From NCBI GenBank assembly GCA_024704765.1, contig JAKMXF010000110.1, positions 248,001 through 312,000 of the forward strand: DNA of 64,000 nt, written 5' to 3'. Source of the stretch: Oopsacas minuta (taxonomy: Eukaryota > Porifera > Hexactinellida > Lyssacinosida > Leucopsacidae). The position numbers were made by a program, and so were the translations under genes. Shown here in pieces: positions 9,347-22,500 of this stretch (position 1 is its first letter; the number at the start of each line of letters is the position of its first letter). The notes beneath the pieces were generated by a model. That model did not search any database and was not told the DNA's origin. It worked only from the letters and a program-made list of their open reading frames with translations.

Positions 9347-12300
9347 ATGAGTGTAGCTACTAGTAAAGGAGTAGACAAGTCTCCGATGGAGGATATTATT
9401 AATCTACCGTTTGATGCATTCGTAGAACATATACAAATTCATCATGCTCAGGTTCATAAGTTATTTTCATTGGCTCATCTGAAAGTATTACAGTTAGACC
9501 CAAATACACCATATAAGGAAGATAACATACATGAAACGTTTATCCGCTACTACGGAAATTTCTTCTACTTCAAGCATATTCAGTCATACCTGCAGGTACA
9601 TTGCTGTATTTACATAATTTTACTTAATTAACGGTCACCTTACGATAGCGACCCGTTATATAATTATTACGATACCTGTATTATTTCGGGATTCAATTCA
9701 TATCGTGGGAAAACTTCGATAATCCCGGCAAATTCTCATATCTTATTTCTGAATAATTTCTGGAGTATTAGGGGGAATAATTTGAAATAAAGGGATTTGA
9801 CAATGCATCTCCTGGGATTATTATTATTACTACAACCTAATTCTAGTCCCAAACTTGATCGTAATCCGAGATTCTACTGTGCCTGTAAAACAGCAATAAC
9901 TCGTAACTTATTTCAATCTTTTAGACATCAGCACAGAACAAGCTATGCAAACCACCTACTAAGGTATTAGCTGGGATAGACTTCTCCCAGTTCGATAACA
10001 TGGTGTTAGGGTTAAAGAAGGTATGTGCTAAGTTGGAACATATCCTCAAAAGTAAATTGAACAAGACAGAGGAGGAAATGGGAGAGAAAGCTCTACCTAG
10101 GGTTATCAAACTTAATCGTAAATATAATCTAAGTGATAAAGAGTCTCTAGCATTAATATTCACTACATGTATAGCTGTATGTCAAGAAGGAACTCCTAAC
10201 AAGTTAGTTCATAATATTTTGTAATTTACTTTAACCTCGAATAGTCGCCCCCTTGATAAAAACGACTTTCTCGCTGATGAGTCATAGTGTGTATTTTGTT
10301 ATATATTATTACTAACCGCTATGGTTTCTATAAGAGGTAATTCTGATACCCGAGTTTCCATTCATAACGTATCCTAAATATCAGGATATAAGACACGCGA
10401 TAAATATGTAATAATAAACTACAGTTAACTCCTGTTATATCGAATGGGAATCAAAACCGTCAAAGTAATACGAACACTGTTAATACGAAGTTCCGGATAA
10501 GGCGAACAGTATTTAACCTTCCATTGGTGTTCTTTCGTATTAACGAGGTTCCACTGTTTCATCAGTTATATCGAATGGGAAATTGGTTCGTCTCACTAAA
10601 TCAGGACACCACCATATACAAGTACCATTGTTCCCAGTTAGTTTATGTGTCACTGTAGACGAACCAGACGTCCCCAAAAACGAGGCATATACTCCCAACC
10701 TGAATCACGTCCTCGTCCCGAAGACGAAATCAAGCTTAAACTCTTCCTATTAAATCGTGGCCTCCCATTTTTGTTTCTACATTTATTTTATCAAACCAAT
10801 AGCTGGGCTATGGGGAGAAATCTATTGGACTACTTGCAGCCTTATCAATCTGCTCTATGCAAAGCTTGTGATATGACTACTACTGATTTCTTGCACTTCT
10901 TGGATCAAGATAGACCCATAATACAGCAAGGAATATTCCCAGAAATACAGACTAACTATACACTGAATTGTACACTTAATATGGATGAAGTTGTTTTAAA
11001 AGGTGAGTGTATTGTTATGACTTATGACGAAAATGGTCAACTATATGCTTATTATTTATTTAACCATGGATGGTGAATTTAGTTTACTGCTTGGATGTTG
11101 TTCTAGGTCATTTTGAGGCACTCCTCACTTGGTTGGGGAGGGGATTTTACGTATATAACATAAATAAACTAATCTACCATCCATGGTTAATATCTAATAA
11201 TAATATATGATACGTACTGAATTTAAATATATAGAATTCTATTACAGGTATTATCGGAGCACATTTGAGAACTTCTGAGTTTATGAAGTTAGAACAGACC
11301 TCTCTGGCAGAAATAATAGCAGTGGAGGAGGGTAACGAACAGTACAGAGATCTGTGTGCTCTCAGTAAGGGACTGGCCCCCTCACTGATGGGAGACAAGG
11401 ATCGTGTTCCTACAATTAGTGATAAAGATCTACCTGAGAAAATGGATATTGTATCAGATAAAGGGAGTCATACGTCAAGTGGTAGCAAATCTGCGGTAAT
11501 TATTTGATATATGAAATAATTTATATGTATAATATAGATACAGTGAAATGGTGAATAAGTTTTTTTGCATTCAATGTTGACTGGAATTGAAAAGTTCTCA
11601 GGGCGGAAATATTTCTATGAGATCGATTTTAGTTATCTCTTTCGTTTCTACCGACGAGAGTTAAATGTTTGTTAATTTGTATACTTCATTACTTCTGAAA
11701 TTAGTTTAATTCCATAAAAGGGCTTCCCTAATAGTCTAGTGGGGCAATTATCAATTACATCCTGTAATATATATTGTTTAACTCCAGACTGATAGAATTC
11801 CATTCTCTGACCTCTCAGAGCTACCTCCAGAACTTCTAGAGCTAGATCCAGATGACAATGACCTAGCTACTCTCCTCCGAAGAGAAAGACTGTTAGAGGA
11901 ACACAAGAAGAAGATGATAGAGAAAGCACGAACAGAAGGAGGAGAGGCTACAGAGGAGGTTAAAGATGCTCCTGAATTGTCAGATGATATTGTCTTGGAT
12001 ACTGGTTAGCTATGGACACTCTATTATAATCGTGTAATTTGTTATTAATTGAAAGAGCATTATGATTAATATACAGTAACTTCCAGAAAATTGTATTAAT
12101 TTTTTTGCACTACATTTCCAGGAGTTTCGCTTTCAACATGTCCCATTTGTGGAGATTAAAATCTGTATTGTAATTAATTTATAACCCTACTGCTAGGACC
12201 TACAAATAACCGTAATTGCTACGTTAGAGGTAAATAGCTATTTATCTATTTTTCACTCTTTAGATAAACTAACACCCTACAAGACAGACCTAGAGTATTT

Positions 12301-15300
12301 AGATGATAATTTCCAGCTGATTAGCTTAATGCTTAAAATTAAAGGTTTAGAAAAGAGAATAGAACAAGAAGCATTGTATGATGAAAACTTTAAGGATGTA
12401 AGAACTCACAGACAGAAGAGAGAATCTGAGTACAAAACTAAGGTATATTCACAGAAAGGAATGTTACCTCTAAATCCTCTATTAGTTGGAAACTTGGTTC
12501 AGCTCTACCGCCTGCATCGAGTTTATAAATTATAGTACCTAGTGATTTATCTTCACAGACCTCCTTACACGAAAATTATAATATTTCGATTTTCGTCGCA
12601 GAGTTCTTTAAATTATTCTATGAAAAGGCCACTTTGTATTATGATTACGTCATAATATAATAAGATAATGATAATGAAATGCAGCCTGCCCGCATATTAA
12701 GCTAGGCCTCGTGTGGAGCTGAGCCAAATTTCTCATTGATATGGCCTCTTTATTTGTACACAAGTACTTCAATGTTATATCGTTACAGGTTTGAGATGGG
12801 ACGAATTCCTATAGCTATTAATATTTCTGTATTCAGGTACAATCAAGAAAATGTGAGAAACGTTTAGAACTAACCAGACAGACTGGATCATGGATTCCCA
12901 GACTTGAGAGATTAGTAATTAGCAGAGGTCTGTGTCCTTTTGAGAAGAACCTTGTACTCACTCTTATAGGAAGTATTATACAGCCTAATAAGATTAACAA
13001 CTGTGGAGATATGAATCCATATGCGACAAGTTCAAGTACAAGTTTCTCAGTTGGAGAATTACTCAGATTGTTTTGTACAAGGTAAGTACAATATTCTATA
13101 CACGTGAGGCCACTTTTGACCTATGTTCCCCATAGCTTAACTGAACAGATAAAACATCGTACTTTCTTCTACAAGAATGCTAAGCTAGTGAGAGAGGGCA
13201 TGATAGTAGTACATGACGTAGGTATTACTGGAGACCCTTCTTCTGCTAAAGTAGAGGTGGATAGAAGAATGCTGGACTTCTCTGTGGGACTAGACACTGA
13301 GTTTTCTGAGGTGAGAAACTTCTAAATATGACAAAATTTTGTATTATTATTTGAGTTGAAATAACTTGTATTTATAGGTTGTTGAAGGATCTCATCTCTA
13401 CTTTCCTAAGACAAAATTTAACAATGTAATATTGAGTGGAGAACAGAAGGAACTAATTCTCAGTACAGTCAGTAACTTTGATACTTATCGGCGGTGTAGG
13501 AAGAAGCTTGGATTAGATGACATCATTACATATGGAGCAGGTCTGGTATTATTGTTTCATGGACCTCCTGGTACTGGTAAAACTATGATGGCTAATGCGT
13601 TAGCTAACAGGCTTGAAAGGAAGGTAAGTTATCCAATGTCTGGATTCGACTTCGAGTTTTCCGGATCCATACTTGAAATTAATCGTGACCAATATATTTC
13701 AATATTTTATCAAGGCACAACCCTTAGGTATTATTGATTAACTTTCCTTCTCTTGGATCTATGTCAGCTGGAGAGAATTTTAAGTTTATCTTCAGAGAAG
13801 CTAAGATAAATGATGCTATATTATTCTTTGATGAGTGTGAAGGGATATTTGAGTCACGTGAGAAAGGAGGTCATAACATTAACTTGTTGCTAACAGAAAT
13901 AGGTACCTTCATAATTGTAATACAGTATTAGTAAACTCCCGTTATATCGAATTCTGACAAATATGGTACCAACCTGTGAAAGAAACATATTCCATCGGTT
14001 ATATTAGGATCTGCGGTATATGTCGAAATAATTCTCGCATTTCCTTGAGCTATTTCTGAAATATCCCCTTTTCTAGAGAGACATGACGGATTAATGATAA
14101 TGGCTACTAACAGACCGTATGATTTGGATGAAGCTATGCATCGTAGAATTACTATTGCTTTGGAATTTCCTAAACCTGATCATATCCTAAGGAAAGAGAT
14201 TTGGGGATCTCATATACCTGCTTCTATGAAGCTAGCTGATGATGTGGATCTTTCGGAATTAGCACTAAGGTAGAGAGATTTATTGAGCGATATATCTTTC
14301 CAAATGTTTCGTTTATCCATGATTCACTTTATCTAGATTTGAGTTAACAGGTGGATTCATAAAAAACTCTATTCTCTCAGCTCTGTCTATTGCAGTATCA
14401 AGAGAGGGAGATACACCTTATGTGTGTCAGGATGATCTATTGAAAGGAGCTAGTCTACAGCTCAGAGGTAGACTTAGGATGAAGGACTTTGATCGCAGAG
14501 TTATTCCTTCAGTCGGACTTGATGAGGTTATATCAATTATTCATATTATTTTATGATTCATTAAGACTTATTTTTGGTCAAACCACCATTTCTATATTCT
14601 TACATTTGAACGCAGCTTGTATATGCAGTGACAAACTGTAACCTCCACAAACGGGGGCCTTTGGAAACGGAGTGAAAACTTCCTAGTGCTATACAAATGA
14701 ACCTCCACAAACTTGAAATATCGCAGAAACGTGGGTAGCACTTTAGGCCTCCAGGCACACCCGTTTGTAGAGGTTGCACTGTATCTGTGTTTTTACGACC
14801 CCTACCACGAGCGATTTCGGAAATGGGGTGTCATAAATACCAGGTTTTACTGGTATACCCATTACTTACAGGTTGTGGTGAATGATAATATTCTGAGCTC
14901 ATTGAAAGAGATAGTACAGTATGAGAAAGCAAGAGCTGTATTATTCGGACAATGGGGATTCGGTAAAACAGCCTCTAGAGGACTAGCAGTGCTAATGCAT
15001 GGTAAACCTGGTACTGGTAAATCACATTCAGCAGAAGCTATTGGATACGAAGTAGGAAAACCTCTAAAAGTTGTAAACTGTGGTGAGCTATTAAGTAAAT
15101 GGGTAGGAGAGAGCAGTAAAAATATTGACTCCTTATTTGAAGAATCCAAGAACATGGACGCTATTCTCTTATTCGATGATTGTGATGGTTTATTTGGCAG
15201 TAGAACATCAATGGGATCATCTACAGACCGATATGCAAATGTTGATGTAGGAGTATTGTTGTATCATATAGAGAGGTTCCCAGGTATTGTAATTATGACT

Positions 15301-15636
15301 ACAAACGTAATTGAGAACCTTGATAAAGCGTTTTACAGACGGTTCCGTTATATGTTACATTTTGAGACACCGAATCAATCTGACAGAGCTAAACTATGGA
15401 AATTATTAATTCCTAAGGAAACGCCTGTTAAAGATAAAATAGACTTCAATGCTCTTAGTGCACATGAAATGACTGGTGGTTCTATTAAGAATTGTATTTT
15501 CAGAGCGGCTGCTAAGGCAGCGTTACGTTCTGTGCCTGAGAGAATGATTACTACAGATGATCTTATCAAAGCTGCAGTAGCTGAGCTTAATAAAGCTAAC
15601 AGGAATTTAGGTGATATCAAGAATATATACTCATGA
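9347..15636 (+). CDS. Tandem AAA ATPase of bacterial winged-helix-AAA type
   Basis: Thirteen exons join with consistent phase: 9347-9595, 9925-10202, 10803-11002, 11248-11495, 11788-12004, 12264-12442, 12837-13081, 13136-13310, 13378-13623, 13728-13902, 14077-14269, 14337-14526 and 14872-15636, 1119 residues. The N-terminal ~400 residues are helical, with no family I know. Residues ~460-590 (RLELTRQTG..RLERLVISRGLCPFEKNLVLTLIG, later VEVDRRMLDF) match the layout that precedes the ATPase in bacterial winged-helix AAA proteins (COG0464). AAA domain 1 (about 600-860) has Walker A GPPGTGKT, Walker B ILFFDECEG, sensor-1 ATN and a double-Arg finger (AMHRR). AAA domain 2 (about 870-1110) has GKPGTGKS, ILLFDDCDG, TTN and FYRR. 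No protease or membrane segment is seen. It is probably a hexameric remodelling ATPase; substrate unknown. The first ATG and the exon 2/3 junction are the least certain points. Confidence 0.75.
10422..10560. repeat. MITE-like inverted repeats, intronic in the AAA gene
   Basis: The stretch starts CAGTTAACTCCTGTTATATC (family A end). It also contains AACACTGTTAATACGAAG, whose inverse counterpart TTCGTATTAACGAGGTTCC closes the block near 10550. It looks like two small elements run together, or one nested in another. It lies between exons 2 and 3 of the tandem AAA gene. Confidence 0.6.
11037..11213. repeat. MITE family D, copy 2, intronic
   Basis: The same hairpin element as at 3604-3783 in inverse orientation, with TTAACCATGGATGG and CCATCCATGGTTAA arms and an interior TTTTGAGGCACTCCTCACTT block. 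It lies between exons 3 and 4 of the AAA gene. A fragment of a third copy, TTTAACCATGGATGGCGG, is at about 17830. Confidence 0.8.
13929..14055. repeat. MITE family A, truncated copy, intronic
   Basis: It has GTAAACTCCCGTTATATCGA and the internal blocks 'atatggtaccaacc' and 'tccatcggttatatt' of the family in order, but the right terminus is lost. It lies between AAA exons 10 and 11. Confidence 0.7.
14635..14781. repeat. MITE family B, copy 3, intronic
   Basis: It starts with AACTGTAACCTCCACAAACG and ends CGTTTGTAGAGGTTGCACTG plus TA, good inverted ends. It sits just ahead of the last coding exon of the AAA gene, about 90 bp from the acceptor. Confidence 0.75.
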
Positions 15637-16524
15637 TACTTGCAGAATTCTGCTTATCGTATAAGCTGTAGTTTTGTATGTAGATTGCATGTGTAGATAT
15701 TTGTAGTATATTCTTCAAATGAAATTCTTATTTTGCTTTTATCTGTAGTATATCTCAGTAATTCTCTTTTTATTTATAACTGTCAGTTTAAGTAGAGTGG
15801 AATTCGTCTATCAAGTCGTATTTTGCAGATTTCTTGCTTATACCCGAACTTTACTACAATTGAGTTCACCTATTAGCAAGTCGTATTTTGCACGAATCGC
15901 CAATACGCGAGGGAATTATTTCAATACAAAATGGACTCTAAGTCTCTGAAAATGCTTGTTATTAGCGAACATAACTGTATTTGATAAATCGATTTCCAAT
16001 GCTACGTGAATTCTATCATTCCTATGTCCTTGAAAAACTTCCTTCTCGATAATTGCATTGTCATTAAGCGAATTGCTCTTACGCAGACCTCTATATCTTC
16101 CAATACTATCATTAACATTTATTCAATCTTCCTGTTCAATAATAATTCCAACTGACTGTACGAGTTCAGATAATACAAGATACACTAGTAAGCATGTGTA
16201 CTATTACATCATCTCCAGTGTAATCTCATTGAGAGGATTATATATCATGATTCTCCCACTAGAGTAGTACTTACAGAATCATTTCTATACAGAAAGGTTT
16301 ACGATTCCTTAATATTTATAAGCACACATGTCATATTCGCGTTAATTAAAACACATTTAACAACAGTCTAACATTACATTGCATTTAAATATGACATCAT
16401 ATTAATATACTAATATTTCATACGGATAGGCTCAGTACTGCTTAGATGTTCCTTGTTGTATTGATCTTTTAGCATATGTGAGTTCTTATCAATAATTTTG
16501 ACATATTATAGCATCACAAATACA
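15637..16524. other. AAA gene 3' side / HOIP 5' side, no gene seen
   Basis: Spacer between the AAA stop and the HOIP start. About 15790-15980 contains an interspersed repeat (family E, next entry). The remainder is AT-rich with no supportable exon and would contain the HOIP promoter. Confidence 0.5.
15790..15980. repeat. Interspersed repeat family E, copy 1
   Basis: It contains TTAGCAAGTCGTATTTTGCA and, about 75 bp on, AATACAAAATGGACTCTAAG. Both blocks recur in the same order at about 34120-34265 (TTAGCAAGTAGCATTTTGCA, AATACAAAATGGACTAGAAA). A partial match to the first block (CGACTTGCTAATAGGAAAAC) is near 44470. Class unknown. Confidence 0.6.
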
Positions 16525-19500
16525 ATGACGACGTCTATCTGCACAAATTTCCAATCTAATCCTATGAATGATAATAACATATGCCGAAAATGTTTTCAAC
16601 ATAGAGACAGTCATCCACCAGGTATGTTGATATATATTCCCTGTCCTCTGTTCTTATCTGATCTATACACTACATCTTGTTCCTGAATGTTTTAGCAGTT
16701 ATTATACACGAAATGCGTATAATTCTGTGTATCCATAAAATTATTGGGCGACATATCTTAACAACTGGCAATTTATTACGGATATCTGCGGAAAATTACC
16801 ATTAATCTTCCCCAATTCTTCAAAATGTGGGCAGGACATATCCCCGTCACCCTAGGATTTACGTCCATGCCATTCACTTTGGCCCTGAGCCTCTATTGTA
16901 TACGTTGCTACACACTTGTTCTTGAAAGATTTTTCTATTCTATATTCTATCCTAATTTAGTTGAAGCATACCGTAATGAGAAGGAGTGCAGAAGACAGAT
17001 AGAAGATATATTATACTTTAGTACTTCTAAAGAAGATCCAGATGGTGTTGATTCCATCATTTCTTCACTCATAAAGAAACCTCCTCCTCCTGAGGTTAAT
17101 TCATAAAATGATAGATTTTAACATACTTACCTATTATGGAATTCAGATAGAATAATACGAGTATTTGATCTGGTCGCTCCGCAACTATTAAAATATAATG
17201 GAACTAGGATAAGACTTACCATTTTGGGAAACAAAATTTCTACATATATCCTATCCGAGTATACGTCTCATTTGGAAGGATATCATTAAATAAATTGGAT
17301 AGAATTGTGATATTTTGTGTAAATATTTCAATTTGCCTATTCTTTCTTAGGAATATTTTAAAGTTTTCAATGTCTACTCGTTTGTCAGACAGAACCTGAC
17401 CAACCCCCAATTGAGTTGCCTGTCGCCAGAGCAGAAAATGGTTAACATCTACAGAGGAGTAGATTTCCTCCTCTTAATAGCTCTCCCTCTCAGAAGACCG
17501 AAAAATTTTGAAAAGGTCTCTAAGCTTAGGAGAAGTGAACTTGTAGAAGTAGAAAAATTAGAAGGAACACATGACGTCATTAAGAAACTGGGGTATACAG
17601 TGATGACTAAAGATCATTTTGAGTTCCCTTTAGAGGTGATACAGGCTCCCGATCAGGTAAATATCCGGAATTAATTTATCCATAGCTACTTGGGTCTAAT
17701 TGGTACTATACAATATGATTATTTCATAAAGTCAGGTTTTATTTCTGCCAAATTATTACAATGACTTCATTATGAATTGTTACATACGCGTGCTGTTTGA
17801 CAAAATGGTGCCCCAAAATGCTTATTAGCTATTTAACCATGGATGGCGGATTTTTTGATTTTATATAATGTTATTTACAAATGACCCCAAAACAAGCGAA
17901 GAGTGCATGGGCGTAGCAGCAACAGGATATATTCAATAGTTTTGGGAGGGGCTTGCAAACATATAGGGGACCGTACTTATCGTACCAGTGTGTACAGAAA
18001 CATTTCACATATTCACAAGGACTTGTTTCATCATTTTACAGTTAACCTACATACAACATATCGTATACAATTGTATCATTTTCTAGATATTTATGTTAGT
18101 ATATTTTAGACTCTTATCCGTGAGATAATAGCTGATTTGAGGATAGCTTTGGAAGAGATTAAAAGCTACAATTACCAAAAACATCCGTATCCGGAGAGAT
18201 TTTCTGAAGGAGACTGGGCTAAGAAGACATCTCCTATTCTCACTGAATTAATTAAATGTCCAATTATCCCTGAGAATAAAGGTACGACTAAACAATAACT
18301 TGAATAAATATGTACAAATATTGTCCCGAATCGTCAAAGTAACAAAATCGAAGTAATTATCCTGGAGACTTGCGCTTCGATATAACGGTAGTTGATTGTA
18401 CTACCGAATTGTCGTCATGTCTATAAATAATTAATTCAGTTTATAACAAACTCGTATATATTATTTTCATTCTCCAGATTTGAAAAAATTTGCTGTTATC
18501 CTAGAAAATTTCAAGAAGCCAACCGCCCCCCTGCCTGAAATCTTTAACTTCCCAGATTCTCAATTACCTGTCCGTCCGCCAATCCCTCTAATGCCAAGAT
18601 ATACACACTACAATAACCCACCAAACACTCGAGAAGATTTAGAAAGGTCCTACAAACCAATTGTTGAGCAGTTTCCACCAAAAATAGATTTAGAAACAAA
18701 GATCCCTCCTCCAGTACCTGATAATATGATTGTATGTCCAGTACCTACATGTCAAACTGTTTTCCCAAAGAACAGTGCTGCTTGTCCAAAATGTCGAATG
18801 TGTTTAACTATATCCAGTACAAGTGACAGCGTCCCGATTGAGAAATGGAACTGTAGTAACTGCACTTATACTAATACATCAGCTCGGGGACGTAACAGAG
18901 TTTGTGAAATGTGTCCTCACATTAATGATACGCCACCATCTAATGAACCTAGTCATTTTCAGAGAATTTTGGCAGCGAATAATGAAGCATCAATGAATCC
19001 AAGATTGGATCCATCAATGAATCCAGGAGCGGACCGATCAGTGCTCCCTGGGATTGAGCGATACCTTGAGAAGTCAATGTATGGTCCCAGAATGGATCAA
19101 CCAATGCCCCCACATAATTCACACAGAGATTCACAAATGTTTTCATCCTATTATCCAACATCTGAAACTGAAAATGTACCAGAATATCCTCAAAGAGTGC
19201 CTAATGATCCTGTACCAGAGAATCGTTATCATTATGATTATGTACCACCTCTTACCCCAGACACATATTATGATCCTCGAGATAAAGGATACACTGCATA
19301 TCCTTCTCTACCTCCTTATAAAATGATTAAACAAATAATTATTCAGAATCCGGGATTCAAAGATGAAGCAATACGACTTGCTATTCAGAAATGTGGCATG
19401 TAAGTTGATTATCTAAAAATACGCTAGTTTAATGATAAAATTATCTTAATTAAAGTGTATACGTGCTGTGTTTCCTCGATAAGTTCCCCTCATTTGACCT

Positions 19501-22500
19501 ACCTAGATACAGAGGCTTAGCCAGGGTGCGGTATATGCGGCAATGCCGCACCCGTGCCACCTCTTTGCCGCACTCTTTTCGCGGCCCTAGCTTCGGGCAT
19601 AATTCTCATGGAAATATATTTTTATAATTGCCGCTAGTTATGTTCGAGGAAATACTGAATTTCAGTTCATACGTATACACTAGAACTCGGATACGTACTA
19701 CTTACAACCCAAAATGTTGTTCCCATCCTCTGAGAACGGTATTCATATATTCCTGTATATTTATGCCGGTTATAAGAACATATATTGCTACTCCCAAGAG
19801 GTTATTTTATAACCAACATCCAATGTAATATTAGTTTCCTGTAGCAGTATGTCTTATCCGAATACTACTGTATTAATTCGCCTTCAATATTTGAGCTTTA
19901 TCCGGTGTTTCTTATAGTAACAGTAATGAATGTGCACGATGGCTACAAACTGAATTCCGTGATATCATAAACATGTTAAATGTAGATGTCCGTACATTCC
20001 ACCTTTGTCAATCTGTTACAGCTGATACAGTTGAAGAGAACTACCTAGCTTGTCAAGGAATTATTACAAATGTACCAGCCCGGATACAAGAGGTTCGTAA
20101 GAAGAAACTTGAAGAATTGAGTGCAAGTCATCACGTCAATGAACAAACAGCTATTAAAAGTTTGGAAGAAACTAATTGGGATGCGCAATCTGCTTCTGAA
20201 AATATAACTTTATTATGCAATCAACATATCCTGGAAGCCTGCAGACCATTTCTATGGTCAGGTGGAATGACGATACAAGATAAACAACCTGATGAAATTG
20301 ATCCTGTCTTATGGGAGCAGTTTATGTTGCTATCTGTTAATATAGAAGATATGAGTGATAAGGTAAGTCATTCGCATATGTAGATTGTTTAATTCTTGAG
20401 GTATTCATCAAATACCAATTAAAATCAAATTTTCCATTAATCTTTTGCTAATGAGATTCGAATTATCAAGGTTTATTAAGTAATAGTATACATACTATAG
20501 TCAACTTCAGTTATATCGAACTTTACCCACTTATTTCGAAGTATTCAATTAAACAAATATGGTCCCAAACCTTCAAAGTAATATACAGTCAGGGGACAAA
20601 AGTATTCGAACACACAAATATATTGTAATAAATTGTATACTCTTTCCCGCTCCTATATATTGTGTAGTCTATATTCGTAGCTGCTATCTAGTAATTTGTA
20701 TAGAATAACATATGTTTTTCAAGAATTTCAAAAAAATATTTTCGATTTACACTTTTTGAAGGTGTTAATTATAATAATTATTAGATAATTATTGATAATC
20801 AAAATATGTGGTAATTCAAAGCCTATTAAGAATCTATAATTTCTGACTTGATATTTGAATTCTACGTAGGCGAGTTACCCCAGATTGAAATTTCCAATCG
20901 GATTGAACAATTTTTACCAGAGTTATAAAAGAATTTCAATTTGTCCCACTTGTGCCACTTTTTGAAAAAGTGGTACAGGTGGCAAGAAAAGCGCCACTAC
21001 AAGGAAATCAACTAGGGTTAGGAGGGATAAGTCGAAGTAATATTTTCGAATGATATGACTATGCTAACCCTTGAATGCCAAAATAACCTCTTGGTAGCGG
21101 CCACTTGTGCCACCTTGGGCAAAAGGTGGCACAAATGGCACAAATTGAACTTCATCTATAACTCTGGTAAAAATTGTTCAATCCGATTGGAAATTTCAAT
21201 CTGGGGTAACTCGCCTACGTAGAATTCAAATATCAAGTCAGAAATTATAGATTCTTAATAGGCTTTGAATTACCACATATTTTGATTATCAATAATTATC
21301 TAATAATTATTATAATTAACACCTTCAAAAAGTGTAAATCGAAAATATTTTTTTGAAATTCTTGAAAAACATATGTTATTCTATACAAATTACTAGATAG
21401 CAGCTACGAATATAGACTACACAATATATAGGAGCGGGAAAGAGTATACAATTTATTACAATATATTTGTGTGTTCGAATACTTTTGTCCCCTGACTGTA
21501 TACACCATTGGTTATATCAAACTTTGCTTGTATCCAAACAATTATCACGATCCCTTAAGCTTCGAAGTAGCGGGAGTTGACTGTATTATTTAAGATAAAT
21601 AATTATTGTATATATAATCTTAATATATATCTTGATTTCTAGGTTGCTAGGAAATTCCTCTGTGAACTTAAAATCCCTTCTCTAATACAACTTAATCTAC
21701 TACTACACCTGGTCGTTGCCGAAGAAACTAAAACAAAAGAGCCAAAAGACTTAGTACAAGCTGTACAAGAAATATCTGAATTTGATGCTGCAGTCAAATT
21801 CTTAAACCAAGAGTGCCCTCTTTGCTTTGAGGAATTTACAGCAAATGAAATGATACAAATGTTTTTCTGCAATCATATGTGCTGTAAGAGCTGTATTACT
21901 GGTCATTATACTGATGTAGTCAGGAATGCTGCTATTAAGAAATGGACATGTTTTCAATGTGAGGAACCTGATATATCACAGATGGATGATCCCGCTGATT
22001 ACTTTGGATTATTGAGTAATGTCGTACAGGCTATGTGTGAGCCAGAAATAGCTGGCCTTTTCCATCACAAAGTTAACGAATTTTACTTTAGCAAGCGTCC
22101 AGAATTCAGGTAGTAAATTCTTAAATAATCCTTGATGGTGTGGGACTATATTTGTACTAGTAATAGACTTCGAGATAAGCGGGTATTTAGAAATCCGTGT
22201 TCTATATAAGGGGAGTTGATGGTACTTTAGAGAAGCCAAAATAATAACACTGATAATTTAGTATATTGCTAATATTAATTATACCAAATACTGTTTTTAG
22301 ATGGTGTCCACATTGTCATAGCGGTTTCCTTGGACAAGAAGGTGAAGGTAAACTACGTTGTCCTCAAGAAGAATGTAACCAGTACATGTGTTACATCTGT
22401 AAGAGGAAATGGGAGCCTGAACATGAGGGAGTTTCATGTGAGGAATATCAGCAGTGGAGAGAAGCTAATGACAGAGATATTCTAGATAAAGGACTTGCTG

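Noticed and set aside
9172-9363. 63-residue plus-strand frame before the AAA gene
   Set aside because: It starts at a non-consensus site inside the GC-rich island, overlaps the probable AAA start in another frame, and its sequence has no domain-like pattern.
20586-21498. Long inverted repeat considered as a microRNA-type hairpin gene
   Set aside because: CAGT..ACTG ends, TA duplication and insertion into a MITE explain it fully as a transposable element; the length is far above a miRNA precursor.
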